From JBOFIQ01 sp051654905 (GTDB lineage Bacteria > Actinomycetota > Actinomycetes > Propionibacteriales > Propionibacteriaceae), in the NCBI GenBank assembly GCA_051654905.1, contig JBOFYY010000158.1, positions 1-64,000 of the forward strand: a stretch of DNA of 64,000 nucleotides, given 5' to 3'. Made by a program: the position numbers and the translations under genes. Of this stretch, positions 1-8,824 are shown in pieces. The notes under the pieces were generated by a model. The model was not told the origin of the DNA and ran no database searches. It saw only the letters and a program-made list of their open reading frames with translations. The first letter of the stretch is position 1. Each line of letters starts with the position of its first letter.

Positions 1-255
1 GCACACAACAAAGCCAATCTCCGTCGCGGATTCTCACTGAACACACACGCATCAAAAGACCAAAAAGCTGCACACAGACACCCCAAAAACCCGAAACCAA
101 AAGTCCCGAACCCCTCAAGGCTCGGTAAACATTACGCACTAAAAACATAGAAGTCAAATCGCCTTGGATACCAAGCTAACTCATGCTTTTTCTTAGTGCG
201 ATGACACAAATATCTTCGCTACTTCCTCACTAAAAAGTTCTCAATAAAACACAGC
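1..255. other. No supported gene at the left edge
   Basis: No open frame with recognisable protein content and no RNA gene could be supported in this A/C-rich stretch. It lies beyond the 3' end of the cytidine deaminase gene and is probably an intergenic spacer, or the edge of a feature that continues to the left. Confidence 0.4.
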
Positions 256-292
256 GAGGGCGGCTACTTAGTCTAGTAAGGAAGCCGCCCTC
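256..292 (-). terminator. Terminator after cdd
   Basis: A perfect 10-bp stem (GAGGGCGGCT at 256-265 with AGCCGCCCTC at 283-292) lies 24 bases beyond the cdd stop. On the minus strand it is followed by a T-rich run (GTGTTTTATT). It would end the bmpA-ABC-cdd transcript. Confidence 0.75.
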
Positions 293-315
293 CCTGAATT
301 AAACAGATCGACAGG

Positions 316-720
316 TTAGCGTTTAACTATCTGTAGATCATTACTACCAAATGCTTGTGGCAATACTTTATCCATTGTCCAGATGCCTTGCGGAGTATCC
401 ACAAGGAGCTCGGACCCACCATGTTCCCATAGCAACTGGCGACACCGACCACAGGGCATGATGCAATCACCTTGAATGTTGCAACAAGTGAAAGCGATTA
501 ATTGTCCTCCCCCAGTGGACAACAGCTCAGAAACCAAACCACACTCAGCGCAGAGCCCAACACCATAAGCAGCATTCTCTACGTTGCAACCTACGACGAT
601 ACGACCATCATCTACGATCGCTGCCGCTCCCACTGGGTACTGCGAATATGGCGCATAAGCGCTTTCGCATACCTTACGGGCGCGGCTGCGTAATAGCGCC
701 CAATCAATCTTCGGATTCAT
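316..720 (-). CDS. cdd: Cytidine deaminase
   Basis: Zinc-dependent hydrolytic deaminase that turns cytidine and deoxycytidine into uridine and deoxyuridine for pyrimidine salvage in the cytosol. The 134 residues match the usual homotetrameric form. The substrate region YAPYSQYPVGAA is at residues 22-33, followed by NVENAAYG. The CAE motif (Cys57 ligand, Glu59 proton shuttle) and PCGRC (Cys90 and Cys93 ligands) complete the active site. An AGGGGA box sits just upstream of the ATG. It is the last gene behind a nucleoside ABC transporter, 9 bases after a permease gene, so imported nucleosides probably feed it directly. The terminator is at 256-292. Confidence 0.95.
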   Translation of the reverse strand: MNPKIDWALLRSRARKVCESAYAPYSQYPVGAAAIVDDGRIVVGCNVENAAYGVGLCAECGLVSELLSTGGGQLIAFTCCNIQGDCIMPCGRCRQLLWEHGGSELLVDTPQGIWTMDKVLPQAFGSNDLQIVKR

Positions 721-729
721 AGCTATCCC

Positions 730-2037
730 CTATTTCACATACGGTTGACCGTCAGCTGCCGGGGCCTTAACCCGACCAACTAGACCTGCCACCGCAATAA
801 TCGTTGCGATATAAGGAAGCATCTTCATGAATTCGCTAGGTACCGGAGTGTTCAGAGTCTGTAACTGCGACCCCAACTGCGTTACAAAACCAAAGAAAAC
901 TGCCATTAACGCCGCCCAAACTGGATGCCAACGTCCCATGATCAATGCAGCCAATGCTATAAACCCATACCCAACTGTGATCTCTTTAGCAAAAGATCCG
1001 GTTACTTGGAGGGTAAAGAAGGATCCTCCCAGACCAGCGAAAAGTCCGCCAAAGAGCACCGAAGACCAACGGATACCCGCAACCGAGATACCTACCGTAT
1101 CCGCTGCTTTCGGGTGTTCGCCTACAGCACGAATCCGAAGACCCCACTTGGTGCGATACAACACGAACCACACTAATGCGACTGAGAAGAATGCCAGATA
1201 AACCAAAACGGTTTGGTTAAACAAGAATGGTCCGATAACAGGAATAGCTGACAATCCAGGTACTGCTATCTTCGTAAAAACTGGCGCATTGTTGAGATGT
1301 GCCGCATCACTCTTAATGAGCTGATCGAAAAGAAACCCGGTTAATCCCGCAGCAAAAAGATTCAGCACCACACCAAAAACTGTCTGATCAACGTAGTACT
1401 TAATCGTAAAGAGAGCTAGCAAAGCTGCTGATAGAACACCAGTCACCATTGCGGCAATTACACCAGCTATTAATGAGGAAGTTACCGAAGCAACAACTGC
1501 ACCAGAAAATGCACTCATCAACATTTGTCCTTCAATAGCAACGTTGACTACTCCAGAGCGCTCACACATGACACCACACAGAGCACCAAAAATTAGTGGC
1601 GTCGCTACCGTCAAAGTTCCCGCTAGCTGCTCAGAAACTTGGAACGCTAGCGAACGTCCTGAAGCAGCCCATGCCATAAACCCTAAAGCCACTGAAATAC
1701 CAGCAACTGTCGCCACTAACGCTTTAGAGCTGCCTCTTAGCTTTCCGCTAAAGAAACCTGCCGCTGAAGCTAACGCCAAGAGAGCACAGATCAGTACTGT
1801 AGCTGTGCCCGGAAGCACAATTTCTGGAAGCTTCTTAACTGCAAAAGCATCTGTTAGCGCAAAACGTGCATTACCTTTTGCCGTTAGAGCAGCAAAAATC
1901 ATGGCGATGCCACACACCATAATTAACGTAGCTGTAGATAGCCGTGCGTTCCGAGCCTCCCTAGGCTCTCGCATTTCTGTCGCTTCAGCAGCCAAACTAA
2001 CATCGACACCGAGTTCTTTCATTGTTTTATCGCTCAT
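730..2037 (-). CDS. Nucleoside ABC transporter permease (second permease, NupQ/YufQ-like)
   Basis: Integral membrane subunit of a BmpA-type nucleoside importer, in the branched-chain permease superfamily (BPD_transp_2). The 435 residues include about 10 hydrophobic segments after a hydrophilic N-terminus of about 35 residues. Family-typical stretches are visible: GVMCERSGVVNVAIEGQML around residues 150-175, GENPKA-like GEHPKAADTVG, and a terminal MGRWHP. The start codon overlaps the stop of the other permease gene by 4 bases (ATGA), implying translational coupling. Nucleoside specificity is inferred from the BmpA lipoprotein and the cytidine deaminase in the same operon. A related sugar substrate cannot be excluded. 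Confidence 0.88.
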   Translation of the reverse strand: MSDKTMKELGVDVSLAAEATEMREPREARNARLSTATLIMVCGIAMIFAALTAKGNARFALTDAFAVKKLPEIVLPGTATVLICALLALASAAGFFSGKLRGSSKALVATVAGISVALGFMAWAASGRSLAFQVSEQLAGTLTVATPLIFGALCGVMCERSGVVNVAIEGQMLMSAFSGAVVASVTSSLIAGVIAAMVTGVLSAALLALFTIKYYVDQTVFGVVLNLFAAGLTGFLFDQLIKSDAAHLNNAPVFTKIAVPGLSAIPVIGPFLFNQTVLVYLAFFSVALVWFVLYRTKWGLRIRAVGEHPKAADTVGISVAGIRWSSVLFGGLFAGLGGSFFTLQVTGSFAKEITVGYGFIALAALIMGRWHPVWAALMAVFFGFVTQLGSQLQTLNTPVPSEFMKMLPYIATIIAVAGLVGRVKAPAADGQPYVK

Positions 2038-3218
2038 GCCGCTGCTCCTTTCGTAGCAGCCGAAGCCGTACTAGCCTCAGTCCGTTTACGCTCGCGCAAG
2101 AAGGGAAGTAGCGTCTCCACAAGACGAGGAGCAGCTACAAACATAACGATCAGAGCCTGCAATACCGTAGTAAGTTCCAACGGAGTCTGCGCTTTAGACT
2201 GCATAGCCAAACCACCAGCCTGCATAGCTCCAAAAAGCAACCCGGCAAGGATCGTCCCCACTGGCTTGCTACGACCTAAAAGCGCAACTGTGATCGCGTC
2301 AAAACCAATTGTTCCTACAATTCCTGCACTCAGCGGGACCGGCATACCACCAATAGTGGGAGCAAGAACTGCAAGAGTTCCAGCTAACCCAGCTAGCCCA
2401 CCAGCAAGCAACATTGTTAGCGTAGTGGTACTAGCAACACTCATACCGGCAGTTTTAGCAGCATTTGGATTAGCCCCTACTGCCCGAATCGCAAACCCGA
2501 TAGTAGAACGCTCCAGCACCCACCAGACAAGAAGTGCGGCTAATAATGCCAACAAGAAACCCAAATGCAACCGAGTCCCTTCAATACGCGGCATCACAGC
2601 GCTCCAGTCCACAATGGGCGAAATAGGATCATTACGTCCTGGACGATGGAATGCTGCTGTCGTCAGAGCAAAGCTCATTAAAATAGCAGCAATGTAGTTG
2701 AGCATAATCGTGACAATAACTTCATGGGCACCAGCATGAGCTTTAAGCCAACCAGCAAAAGCTCCCCATAAGGCACCTGCCAACACACCTGCCAACACTG
2801 CAACTAGCATGTGCAAAAAGTATGGAAGATGCCAGGTAAAGCCAATATAAGCAGCGACAATAGCTCCCATCGTTGCTTGACCTTGCGCACCAATATTGAA
2901 TAATCCGGCCCGGAACGCTAGCCCTACGCCTAGACCCGCAATAATGAGCGGCGCAGCTTGCGCCGTCGTCTCAGTTAGCGGACCGAGACCACCTAAAGAT
3001 CCCTCAGCAAGAGCTGAATAAGCACTGGAAATCTTCGTCCAGCTAGCGCCGACAGCATCACCGGGACGATCAAAGAAGTACGCCCACTTATTGACGATTT
3101 CTGGATCAGAAATCACCATCAATATCCCACCGATAACAAAAGCTAAAACAAAAGCTGCTGCCGTGATCGCTATATCACGCCACGGTAACGACTTCTTAGT
3201 TACTGACTCTTTACTCAT
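2034..3218 (-). CDS. Nucleoside ABC transporter permease (first permease, NupP/YufP-like)
   Basis: The partner membrane subunit of the BmpA-type importer; the two permeases presumably form a heterodimeric pore. The 394 residues carry around 8-10 hydrophobic segments and the signature FRAGLFNIGAQGQ (residues near 104-116), which is typical of this permease family. A later AVGANPNAAKTAGMS matches the cytoplasmic coupling loop. It overlaps the ATPase gene upstream by 4 bases and the second permease downstream by 4 bases, so the three are tightly coupled. The C-terminal tail is rich in Ala, Lys and Thr and is probably disordered. Confidence 0.88.
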   Translation of the reverse strand: MSKESVTKKSLPWRDIAITAAAFVLAFVIGGILMVISDPEIVNKWAYFFDRPGDAVGASWTKISSAYSALAEGSLGGLGPLTETTAQAAPLIIAGLGVGLAFRAGLFNIGAQGQATMGAIVAAYIGFTWHLPYFLHMLVAVLAGVLAGALWGAFAGWLKAHAGAHEVIVTIMLNYIAAILMSFALTTAAFHRPGRNDPISPIVDWSAVMPRIEGTRLHLGFLLALLAALLVWWVLERSTIGFAIRAVGANPNAAKTAGMSVASTTTLTMLLAGGLAGLAGTLAVLAPTIGGMPVPLSAGIVGTIGFDAITVALLGRSKPVGTILAGLLFGAMQAGGLAMQSKAQTPLELTTVLQALIVMFVAAPRLVETLLPFLRERKRTEASTASAATKGAAA

Positions 3219-4783
3219 GCTTTCACTCCTTCGGTGGTAGCACGCTGTCCTCGCGCCTCATCTTCAGGAACTCCAGCCATCATGAGTCCCAAAACTTCAC
3301 GAGGAGTATCAGGAGAAACAACGCCGACAATACGACCGCGATACATGACAGCAACCCGATCAGCTAACGCCGCCACTTCATCAAGCTCGGTCGATACGAT
3401 AATGACAGCTGTGCCCTTATCGCGCTCAGCTACGATTCGGTGATGAAGAAACTCGATAGCACCCACATCAACGCCACGCGTTGGTTGAGATGCGATCAAC
3501 AGCGATAACGGATGCGAAAGTTCCCGAGCTAGCACTACTTTCTGCTGATTTCCGCCAGATAACGCACCAACTGGGGTCTGAATGGATTGCGTTCGGATAT
3601 CGAACTCTTCAACTAACGCATCAGCATTTTCATGGATTTTCTTCCAATCCAATGCTACGAAATTCGAGAAAGGCTTCTTATGAACACTATTGAGAACTAA
3701 GTTTTCTGCAACCGAGAACGAACCTACGAAACCATCATGCTGGCGATCCTCAGGTACAAAACCAACTCCGGCTGCAATTGTCTCCCGCGGCTTTAGTTTC
3801 GTAATATCGTTGCCATCTAAAGTTACGCTTCCAGACAAAACCGGCGTATTTCCCATCAAGGCATCAGCTAGTTCAGTTTGCCCATTGCCTTGTACACCTG
3901 CGATACAGAGAATCTCTCCCCCGGCTACGTCGAAATCAATACCATCGATAACAACTGCACCGGCTGGATTTGCAACAAAAAGGTTACGGACCTGTAGACG
4001 AGCAGCGGCAGGTTCAGCTGGAGCCTTATCGACCTTAAGCGAAACTGCACGTCCTACCATCATTTCGGCCAAGATATTTTCTGAATCGTGAGGATTAGCT
4101 TCCCCAACAATCTTTCCTCGACGAATTACCGTGATGCGATCAGCTACTGCTCGCACTTCACGGAGCTTATGAGTAATGAATACGATAGCTCGACCTTCAT
4201 CTCGAAGCCGTGCCATAACCTCCATCAGTTCATCAATTTCTTGCGGTGTTAATACTGCTGTCGGCTCGTCAAAGATAAGGTACCGAGCATCATTTGCTAA
4301 AGCCTTAAGAATCTCTACTCGCTGCTGAATACCTACTGGTAAATCTTCTACTCGATCATCTGGACTGACATGAAGACCGTAGCGATCGGAAAGATCTCGC
4401 ACGAGTTGTCGCGCTTTGCGCATATCTAGGGTACCTAGCGGACCCTCTTCTCGACCTAGCGCAATATTCTCTGCGACGGTAAAAGGTTCCACCAACATGA
4501 AATGCTGATGCACCATGCCAATACCTGCCGACATAGCATGCTTTGGACCTGAAAAAGTGAGCTTCTTATCATCAACAAGAATCTCACCTGCTTCTGGCTG
4601 CAACAGACCATATAAGACATTCATTAAGGTAGATTTCCCTGCACCATTCTCGCCGAGAAGGCAGTGGATCTCACCAGGCTTAATAACTAAGTCGATGGAA
4701 TCATTGGCGATGAAGTTACCAAACTTCTTCGTAATGCCCCGTAATTCTAGGGGTCGCCCGGAGGCTGACTGTGTACTAACCAC
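3215..4783 (-). CDS. Nucleoside ABC transporter ATP-binding protein (duplicated ATPase, NupO/YufO-like)
   Basis: Energises the BmpA-type importer. It is a fused ATPase with two nucleotide-binding domains in 522 residues. The N-terminal half has GENGAGKST (Walker A), a degenerate signature before LIFDEPTAVLTP (Walker B), and a switch His in FITHKL. The C-terminal half has GVQGNGQTEL as a degenerate Walker A and LSGGNQQKVVLAREL as the signature motif. Degenerate Walker A in the second half is normal for this sugar/nucleoside class. The start is GTG at 4783, because AAGGA lies 7 bases upstream. An upstream in-frame ATG at 4855 would require translating through a hairpin terminator, so it was rejected. 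The downstream permease overlaps it by 4 bases. Confidence 0.92.
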   Translation of the reverse strand: MVSTQSASGRPLELRGITKKFGNFIANDSIDLVIKPGEIHCLLGENGAGKSTLMNVLYGLLQPEAGEILVDDKKLTFSGPKHAMSAGIGMVHQHFMLVEPFTVAENIALGREEGPLGTLDMRKARQLVRDLSDRYGLHVSPDDRVEDLPVGIQQRVEILKALANDARYLIFDEPTAVLTPQEIDELMEVMARLRDEGRAIVFITHKLREVRAVADRITVIRRGKIVGEANPHDSENILAEMMVGRAVSLKVDKAPAEPAAARLQVRNLFVANPAGAVVIDGIDFDVAGGEILCIAGVQGNGQTELADALMGNTPVLSGSVTLDGNDITKLKPRETIAAGVGFVPEDRQHDGFVGSFSVAENLVLNSVHKKPFSNFVALDWKKIHENADALVEEFDIRTQSIQTPVGALSGGNQQKVVLARELSHPLSLLIASQPTRGVDVGAIEFLHHRIVAERDKGTAVIIVSTELDEVAALADRVAVMYRGRIVGVVSPDTPREVLGLMMAGVPEDEARGQRATTEGVKA

Positions 4784-4819
4784 GCAGGAATCCTTGCATG
4801 AGAAATGGAAAGCAACCAA

Positions 4820-4853
4820 ATAAAAGGCGGGGAGAGATACTCCTCCCCCCGCC
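4820..4853 (-). terminator. Hairpin between bmpA and the ATPase gene
   Basis: A GC-rich stem (GGCGGGGAG at 4826-4834 with a CTCC...CGCC arm at 4843-4853, small bulge) is followed on the minus strand by TTTTAT. It lies inside the operon. It probably terminates part of the transcripts after bmpA, giving more binding protein than transporter. Confidence 0.65.
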
Positions 4854-4886
4854 ATTGTTCTCCGATGATGAAGAACTTATCGATAC

Positions 4887-6002
4887 TTACTTAGGCTGTG
4901 AAGCCGACTCAATCTTGATCTTTCCAGATGAGATATCACCCTTCAAAGCTTCCAACTCGCTCTTAAGATCAGCAGGAACCTGAGCATCAAAGTCATGCCA
5001 CGGGGAAATTCCGGTGCCATCATTCTTCAAGGTGCCCACAAACGGCTTAGCTGAGAAACTTCCTTCTTTAGCATCTTTGATAGCGTTGAATACCGCAACA
5101 TCCATTGCTTTGTATACCGAAGTCATGATCGACTTGCCATACTTCGAAGCCGAAACATAGCCATCAGTGTCAACCCAGATAGCTGAAACTTGGTTACCAG
5201 ACTCTTGAGCTACCTGCAACGCACCTTCACCGGCAGGACCAGCTACTGGGAAGATGATGTCAGCGCCCTGAGACTTGAGGTTAGCAGCAGTCTGCTTACC
5301 GCCAGCAACGTTGGAGAAGGGGTTTGGCTCAGGAACAAAAGTGCCACCCTTAGGGTTAGTTGCGTCCCAGCCTAAGACCTGAACAGACTTACCTTTAGCA
5401 GCGTTGTAGGCCTTAACACCCTGTTCGAAACCATCCATGAAGATCGTTACGGTAGGAATATTAAGACCACCAAAGGTGCCAACTTTCCCAGTCTTAGTCA
5501 TTGCAGCGGCTGCGTAGCCTGCTAGGTAAGAAGATTCAGCGGTGTTGAAGATCAGTGGCTTCAGGTTATCTGGAGCTGCATCTTTTTCTTGGTACTGGTT
5601 ATCAACAATGGCGAACTTGACGTTCGGGTTAGCTTTAGCAGCAGCCAAAGTTGCATCACCAAGCATGAAACCAACTGTGACAATAACATTGCACTTAGCA
5701 TCAACCATCGATTGCAAGTTCTTTTCGAAGTCCTTGGCGTCAGTTGACTCAACTTCGCCAGTTTGGATGCTGAGTTTCTCTTTGGCATCGGTTAGACCTT
5801 TATGCGAAGTCTGGTTAAAAGACTTGTCGTCAAACCCGCCTTCATCAGAAACCATGCATGCTTTGAAATCTGAGGAGGCAGCACCAGCAGCATTTGGTGC
5901 TGTAGTGCTAGTAGTAGATGATCCGGGAGCCTTAGCACAACCAGCAAAGGCCATAGCAGTCACTGTTAACACTACTGGCAGTGCAAGTGGGGACTTCTTC
6001 AC
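4887..6002 (-). CDS. bmpA: BmpA-family nucleoside-binding lipoprotein
   Basis: Substrate-binding lipoprotein of the nucleoside ABC importer, anchored on the outer face of the membrane (Bmp/PnrA family, 371 residues). The signal peptide MKK-S-P-hydrophobic ends in FAGC, with Cys22 as the lipidated residue. A Ser/Thr/Ala-rich linker follows. Family landmarks include MVSDEGGFDDKSFNQ around residues 51-65, the TVGFMLGDA region and FGGLNIPTVTIFMDGFEQG-like text. GTG at 6002 is chosen because AAGGAG (6010-6015) sits 7 bases upstream. It is the first gene of the operon; a hairpin separates it from the ATPase gene. Confidence 0.93.
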   Translation of the reverse strand: MKKSPLALPVVLTVTAMAFAGCAKAPGSSTTSTTAPNAAGAASSDFKACMVSDEGGFDDKSFNQTSHKGLTDAKEKLSIQTGEVESTDAKDFEKNLQSMVDAKCNVIVTVGFMLGDATLAAAKANPNVKFAIVDNQYQEKDAAPDNLKPLIFNTAESSYLAGYAAAAMTKTGKVGTFGGLNIPTVTIFMDGFEQGVKAYNAAKGKSVQVLGWDATNPKGGTFVPEPNPFSNVAGGKQTAANLKSQGADIIFPVAGPAGEGALQVAQESGNQVSAIWVDTDGYVSASKYGKSIMTSVYKAMDVAVFNAIKDAKEGSFSAKPFVGTLKNDGTGISPWHDFDAQVPADLKSELEALKGDISSGKIKIESASQPK

Positions 6003-6031
6003 AGGGGAACTCCTTGAACAGAGATGATCCG

Positions 6032-6054
6032 TCCGACCGGGCGACTCCGACCGG
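6032..6054 (-). promoter_or_regulatory. Tandem direct repeat in the bmpA leader
   Basis: TCCGACCGG occurs at 6032-6040 and again at 6046-6054, a 14-base period, between the upstream gene and the bmpA ribosome binding site. The flanking GTCCG/CGGAC ends could also pair. It may be a regulator site or a structured leader; no regulator is identified. Confidence 0.3.
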
Positions 6055-6107
6055 ACACCTCCATCGTAACCCGATCAGCACACTATTGAAAATAGAGAAT
6101 TACTTCC

Positions 6108-7394
6108 CTACCAAACTTGTTTCACTAATCTTTCAGAAAGTTCAATCATACGAAGTGTTTCATCTTGCCATTTTCGGCTCTGGAAGCGGAATGGCCCTGT
6201 CGCTAACGAAACAACAACTGCTGCAGTTCGTAATCGCAGTTCTATCGGATCAACACGATCATCAAAAACTGGAACCCACGCATCAATAGTTTGTCGCAAT
6301 CGTAAAGCGTGAGTTCTGTTCATCCTATGAACGGTAGAAAGATGTGCCAGTAAACATGCCAAATCATCGGCTCGATGCCCTGGACCAAGAGTGTCTATAT
6401 CCAATAATCCACTTATTTGGCCATTTAAAACATGTACTTGTCCCTCATGAAAATCTCCATGAGTTGGTTCCGTTCCTTCCACCACATCAGAAAGTCCTTG
6501 CTGAATACAATTAACCAGTCTATTTATTCGAAACTGAGTATCTGGCATAGCTTGCGCAACGATATTGCCATAGTGAGCAATAGATTCCACCCATGATGGT
6601 CTTCGTTGTAATTCAGAGGCGGCCGATGGCAACAGATCCAGTAGCTCAATGAGATCTTCTGCTCGACAAGGTATACCGCTACCAAATATTGTTTCAGCTA
6701 ATGATGCTCCCGGCAACGCTTCCATTAATAGCAACGAATCTACAGCTAATGATGCTATAAGAGTCGGTACCGGAATACCGGCAGCACGCAGCATTTCATG
6801 CCGCTGCTGCACTTGCACAAAAGAATCCTCAGATAAAACTTTTAGATAGTAGATCACGGGTAGCTGTTTTAACTGCGAAACAGTCACTCGCAATACCGCA
6901 CGTCGACAAGGGAGATAATTAACAATCTCTAACTGAACATCGCGTGGCGAAACTTTTTGCGGAAAAATCTGAGCGGCGGTTAATAACTCTGCTATCTCTT
7001 CTGGGTAAGTAGCCCTAGCTAGTCCTAGTAGTTCTGGATCATGTGGATAAATCCATACTGCTACTTCACGTTCGCCGTCGCTAAAGACTGCCGCACGCTC
7101 ATCATTTTTCAATAATCCGTGTGCACGAGCACGTACCCCCAATAGTTCTTTTCTACAGCTATGCCCCCAATCGACTCGCGCCGCATAAGTTGCGGTTGTT
7201 ACTTGCCCAGGATCCACATCAAGATGATCCAAAGACCATTCCCTAAGGCTGCCGCCAGCATTCTCAACGGCCGCCTCCAGTAGCTCCCCAACCGCACTAT
7301 TTGTTAGCAGTTCTGCCCCATCATCAGGAATCAGCATATTTATGTTCGCTAATTCAGTGACGTCGTACTCGTACTCGGGCAGCGCGACGTCCAT
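6108..7394 (-). CDS. Aminoglycoside-phosphotransferase (APH)-fold protein, substrate unknown
   Basis: A kinase-like protein of 428 residues in the APH/choline-kinase superfamily. The Brenner-type catalytic motif HGDFHEGQ is at residues 312-319 (Asp314 as base). It is followed by LLDIDTLGPGHRADDLA, which supplies the Mg-binding Asp. An N-terminal lobe containing YYLKVL is consistent with the ATP-binding Lys. The annotated ATG at 7394 overlaps the preceding gene by 41 bases and has no clear ribosome binding site. ATG at 7337 would avoid the overlap and is a real alternative. The substrate cannot be read from sequence: resistance, maltokinase-like and small-molecule kinase roles are all possible. 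Confidence 0.75.
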   Translation of the reverse strand: MDVALPEYEYDVTELANINMLIPDDGAELLTNSAVGELLEAAVENAGGSLREWSLDHLDVDPGQVTTATYAARVDWGHSCRKELLGVRARAHGLLKNDERAAVFSDGEREVAVWIYPHDPELLGLARATYPEEIAELLTAAQIFPQKVSPRDVQLEIVNYLPCRRAVLRVTVSQLKQLPVIYYLKVLSEDSFVQVQQRHEMLRAAGIPVPTLIASLAVDSLLLMEALPGASLAETIFGSGIPCRAEDLIELLDLLPSAASELQRRPSWVESIAHYGNIVAQAMPDTQFRINRLVNCIQQGLSDVVEGTEPTHGDFHEGQVHVLNGQISGLLDIDTLGPGHRADDLACLLAHLSTVHRMNRTHALRLRQTIDAWVPVFDDRVDPIELRLRTAAVVVSLATGPFRFQSRKWQDETLRMIELSERLVKQVW

Positions 7395-8652
7395 CTAGCT
7401 CTGTGATTGTCATATCCACTGCAACAGCTATTTGTTCATCTTCACCGCTGACAGGCAGTAATTCTGCTATTAACTGGTCGCCAGCTTCTGGAACTTTACC
7501 AAGCTGCGCCATGACATACCCCGCCAATGTGTCATAAGGACCTTCTGGCAAAAGCAACCCAGTTCGTTCTGCGAAATCTTCCAGCGACAATAAACCATCA
7601 AGATCATCGTCGAGATGATCTTCTTCTACCACATCATATTCATCCGTAATATCGCCGATAAGCTCTTCAACTAGATCTTCTAGCGTGACGATACCTGCAG
7701 TTCCCCCATATTCATCACGCACAATCGCTAAATGAATATGCTCTGCTCGCATCCGAGTCAATGCATGTAGCACTTTTACCGTATCTGGGAATGAGACTAC
7801 TGGACGTACTAACTGCACTACCGGGGTCTGCCTAGAAACTGTATCTAGATCCATAAGATCTCGCACATGTAGAAAGCCTGCAATCTCATCAGTTGAACCA
7901 TTGGTCACTGGATAACGAGAATGAGGAGCTCCTTGAACTTCCCTGAATGCTTTATATGCCGGCATATCTCCAGATAAAAAATCTACTTCAGTACGCGGCA
8001 CCATAACTTCGCGCAAACTTCGCTCACCGGCATCGAAAACGTCATCTACGATACGACGTTCTTCTTCTCCTAACGACGAAGATCCCGCCACCATTGCTCG
8101 TAGTTCTTCATCGGTAACATCTTCTCTAGAAGCATCTGGGTCACCGCCAAGAAGTCGCACCACTAGATCTGTTGAGATCCCCAAGAACCAGATTACTGGT
8201 CGCAAGATTCTAGCTATCGCATCAACAATAGGGCCTAAAATTAGCGCAAAGGATTCCGAGCGCTGCATAGCTAATCGCTTTGATACTAATTCTCCGAGCA
8301 CAATGGAGAAGTAAGCGATTACTACAGTGATAGCGATTAATGCCAGTGGATTAGAAAGTCTCGACGATAGTCCCAAAGATTCAAAAACTGGCGCAAGGTG
8401 ACCTTTGAGAGTTTCGCCACCAAAAGCAGCCGACAGGAAACCCATAAGCGTTACTCCTACCTGCACCGCAGAAAGGAAACGGTTAGGGTCAGCAGCTAGT
8501 CGAGCTACCGTTTGTCCTCTTTTACCTCTAGTAGCTAGCTGTTTTACTTGGGATTCTCGCAAACTAACCAGCGCCATTTCAGCTGCAGAAAAAACTCCGC
8601 CGATCACGATGAAGATCGCAATCATAGCGACATTAGCCATGATCTCCTTCAT
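7354..8652 (-). CDS. CNNM/CorC-family membrane protein with CBS pair (HlyC/TlyC-type)
   Basis: Membrane protein of the DUF21-CBS-CorC architecture, 432 residues. Residues 1 to about 190 carry the CNNM transmembrane domain with 3-4 hydrophobic helices. Two CBS repeats follow at about 210-330 (VMVPRTEVDFL, then VVSFPDTVKVLHAL and LAIVRDEYGGTAGIVTLEDLVEELIG). A C-terminal CorC_HlyC domain begins near residue 350. Relatives take part in divalent cation (Mg) export or homeostasis; old haemolysin names are historical. AAGGAG lies 5 bases before the ATG at 8652, fixing the start. It is divergent from the dehydrogenase gene at 8825 and overlaps the APH-fold gene downstream. Confidence 0.9.
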   Translation of the reverse strand: MKEIMANVAMIAIFIVIGGVFSAAEMALVSLRESQVKQLATRGKRGQTVARLAADPNRFLSAVQVGVTLMGFLSAAFGGETLKGHLAPVFESLGLSSRLSNPLALIAITVVIAYFSIVLGELVSKRLAMQRSESFALILGPIVDAIARILRPVIWFLGISTDLVVRLLGGDPDASREDVTDEELRAMVAGSSSLGEEERRIVDDVFDAGERSLREVMVPRTEVDFLSGDMPAYKAFREVQGAPHSRYPVTNGSTDEIAGFLHVRDLMDLDTVSRQTPVVQLVRPVVSFPDTVKVLHALTRMRAEHIHLAIVRDEYGGTAGIVTLEDLVEELIGDITDEYDVVEEDHLDDDLDGLLSLEDFAERTGLLLPEGPYDTLAGYVMAQLGKVPEAGDQLIAELLPVSGEDEQIAVAVDMTITELDGRRAARVRVRRH

Positions 8653-8824
8653 GCTTGCTCCTTGCCAGACTGCAAATTGCTAGCAGCAGTTTTCCAGTGC
8701 TGGTGGCAAGAGGGACTATGAGAGTCGCTATCGACAAGAATGATCACATCTGTGAGTCTACGGGTTTAACCCACATTCGTTATGCATCCCCACTCTCAAC
8801 TATCCGACATGGCATGATGCTGTT

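Noticed and set aside
502..693. Plus-strand open frame opposite cdd
   Set aside because: Antisense shadow of a gene with complete catalytic motifs; no ribosome binding site or recognisable protein.
4784..4855. Longer start for the nucleoside ATPase gene
   Set aside because: The extension reads through a hairpin with a T-run and lacks a ribosome binding site; GTG 4783 has a good one.
5542..6027. 161-codon plus-strand frame opposite bmpA
   Set aside because: Antisense to a lipoprotein gene; its sequence mirrors the signal peptide region and has no family likeness.
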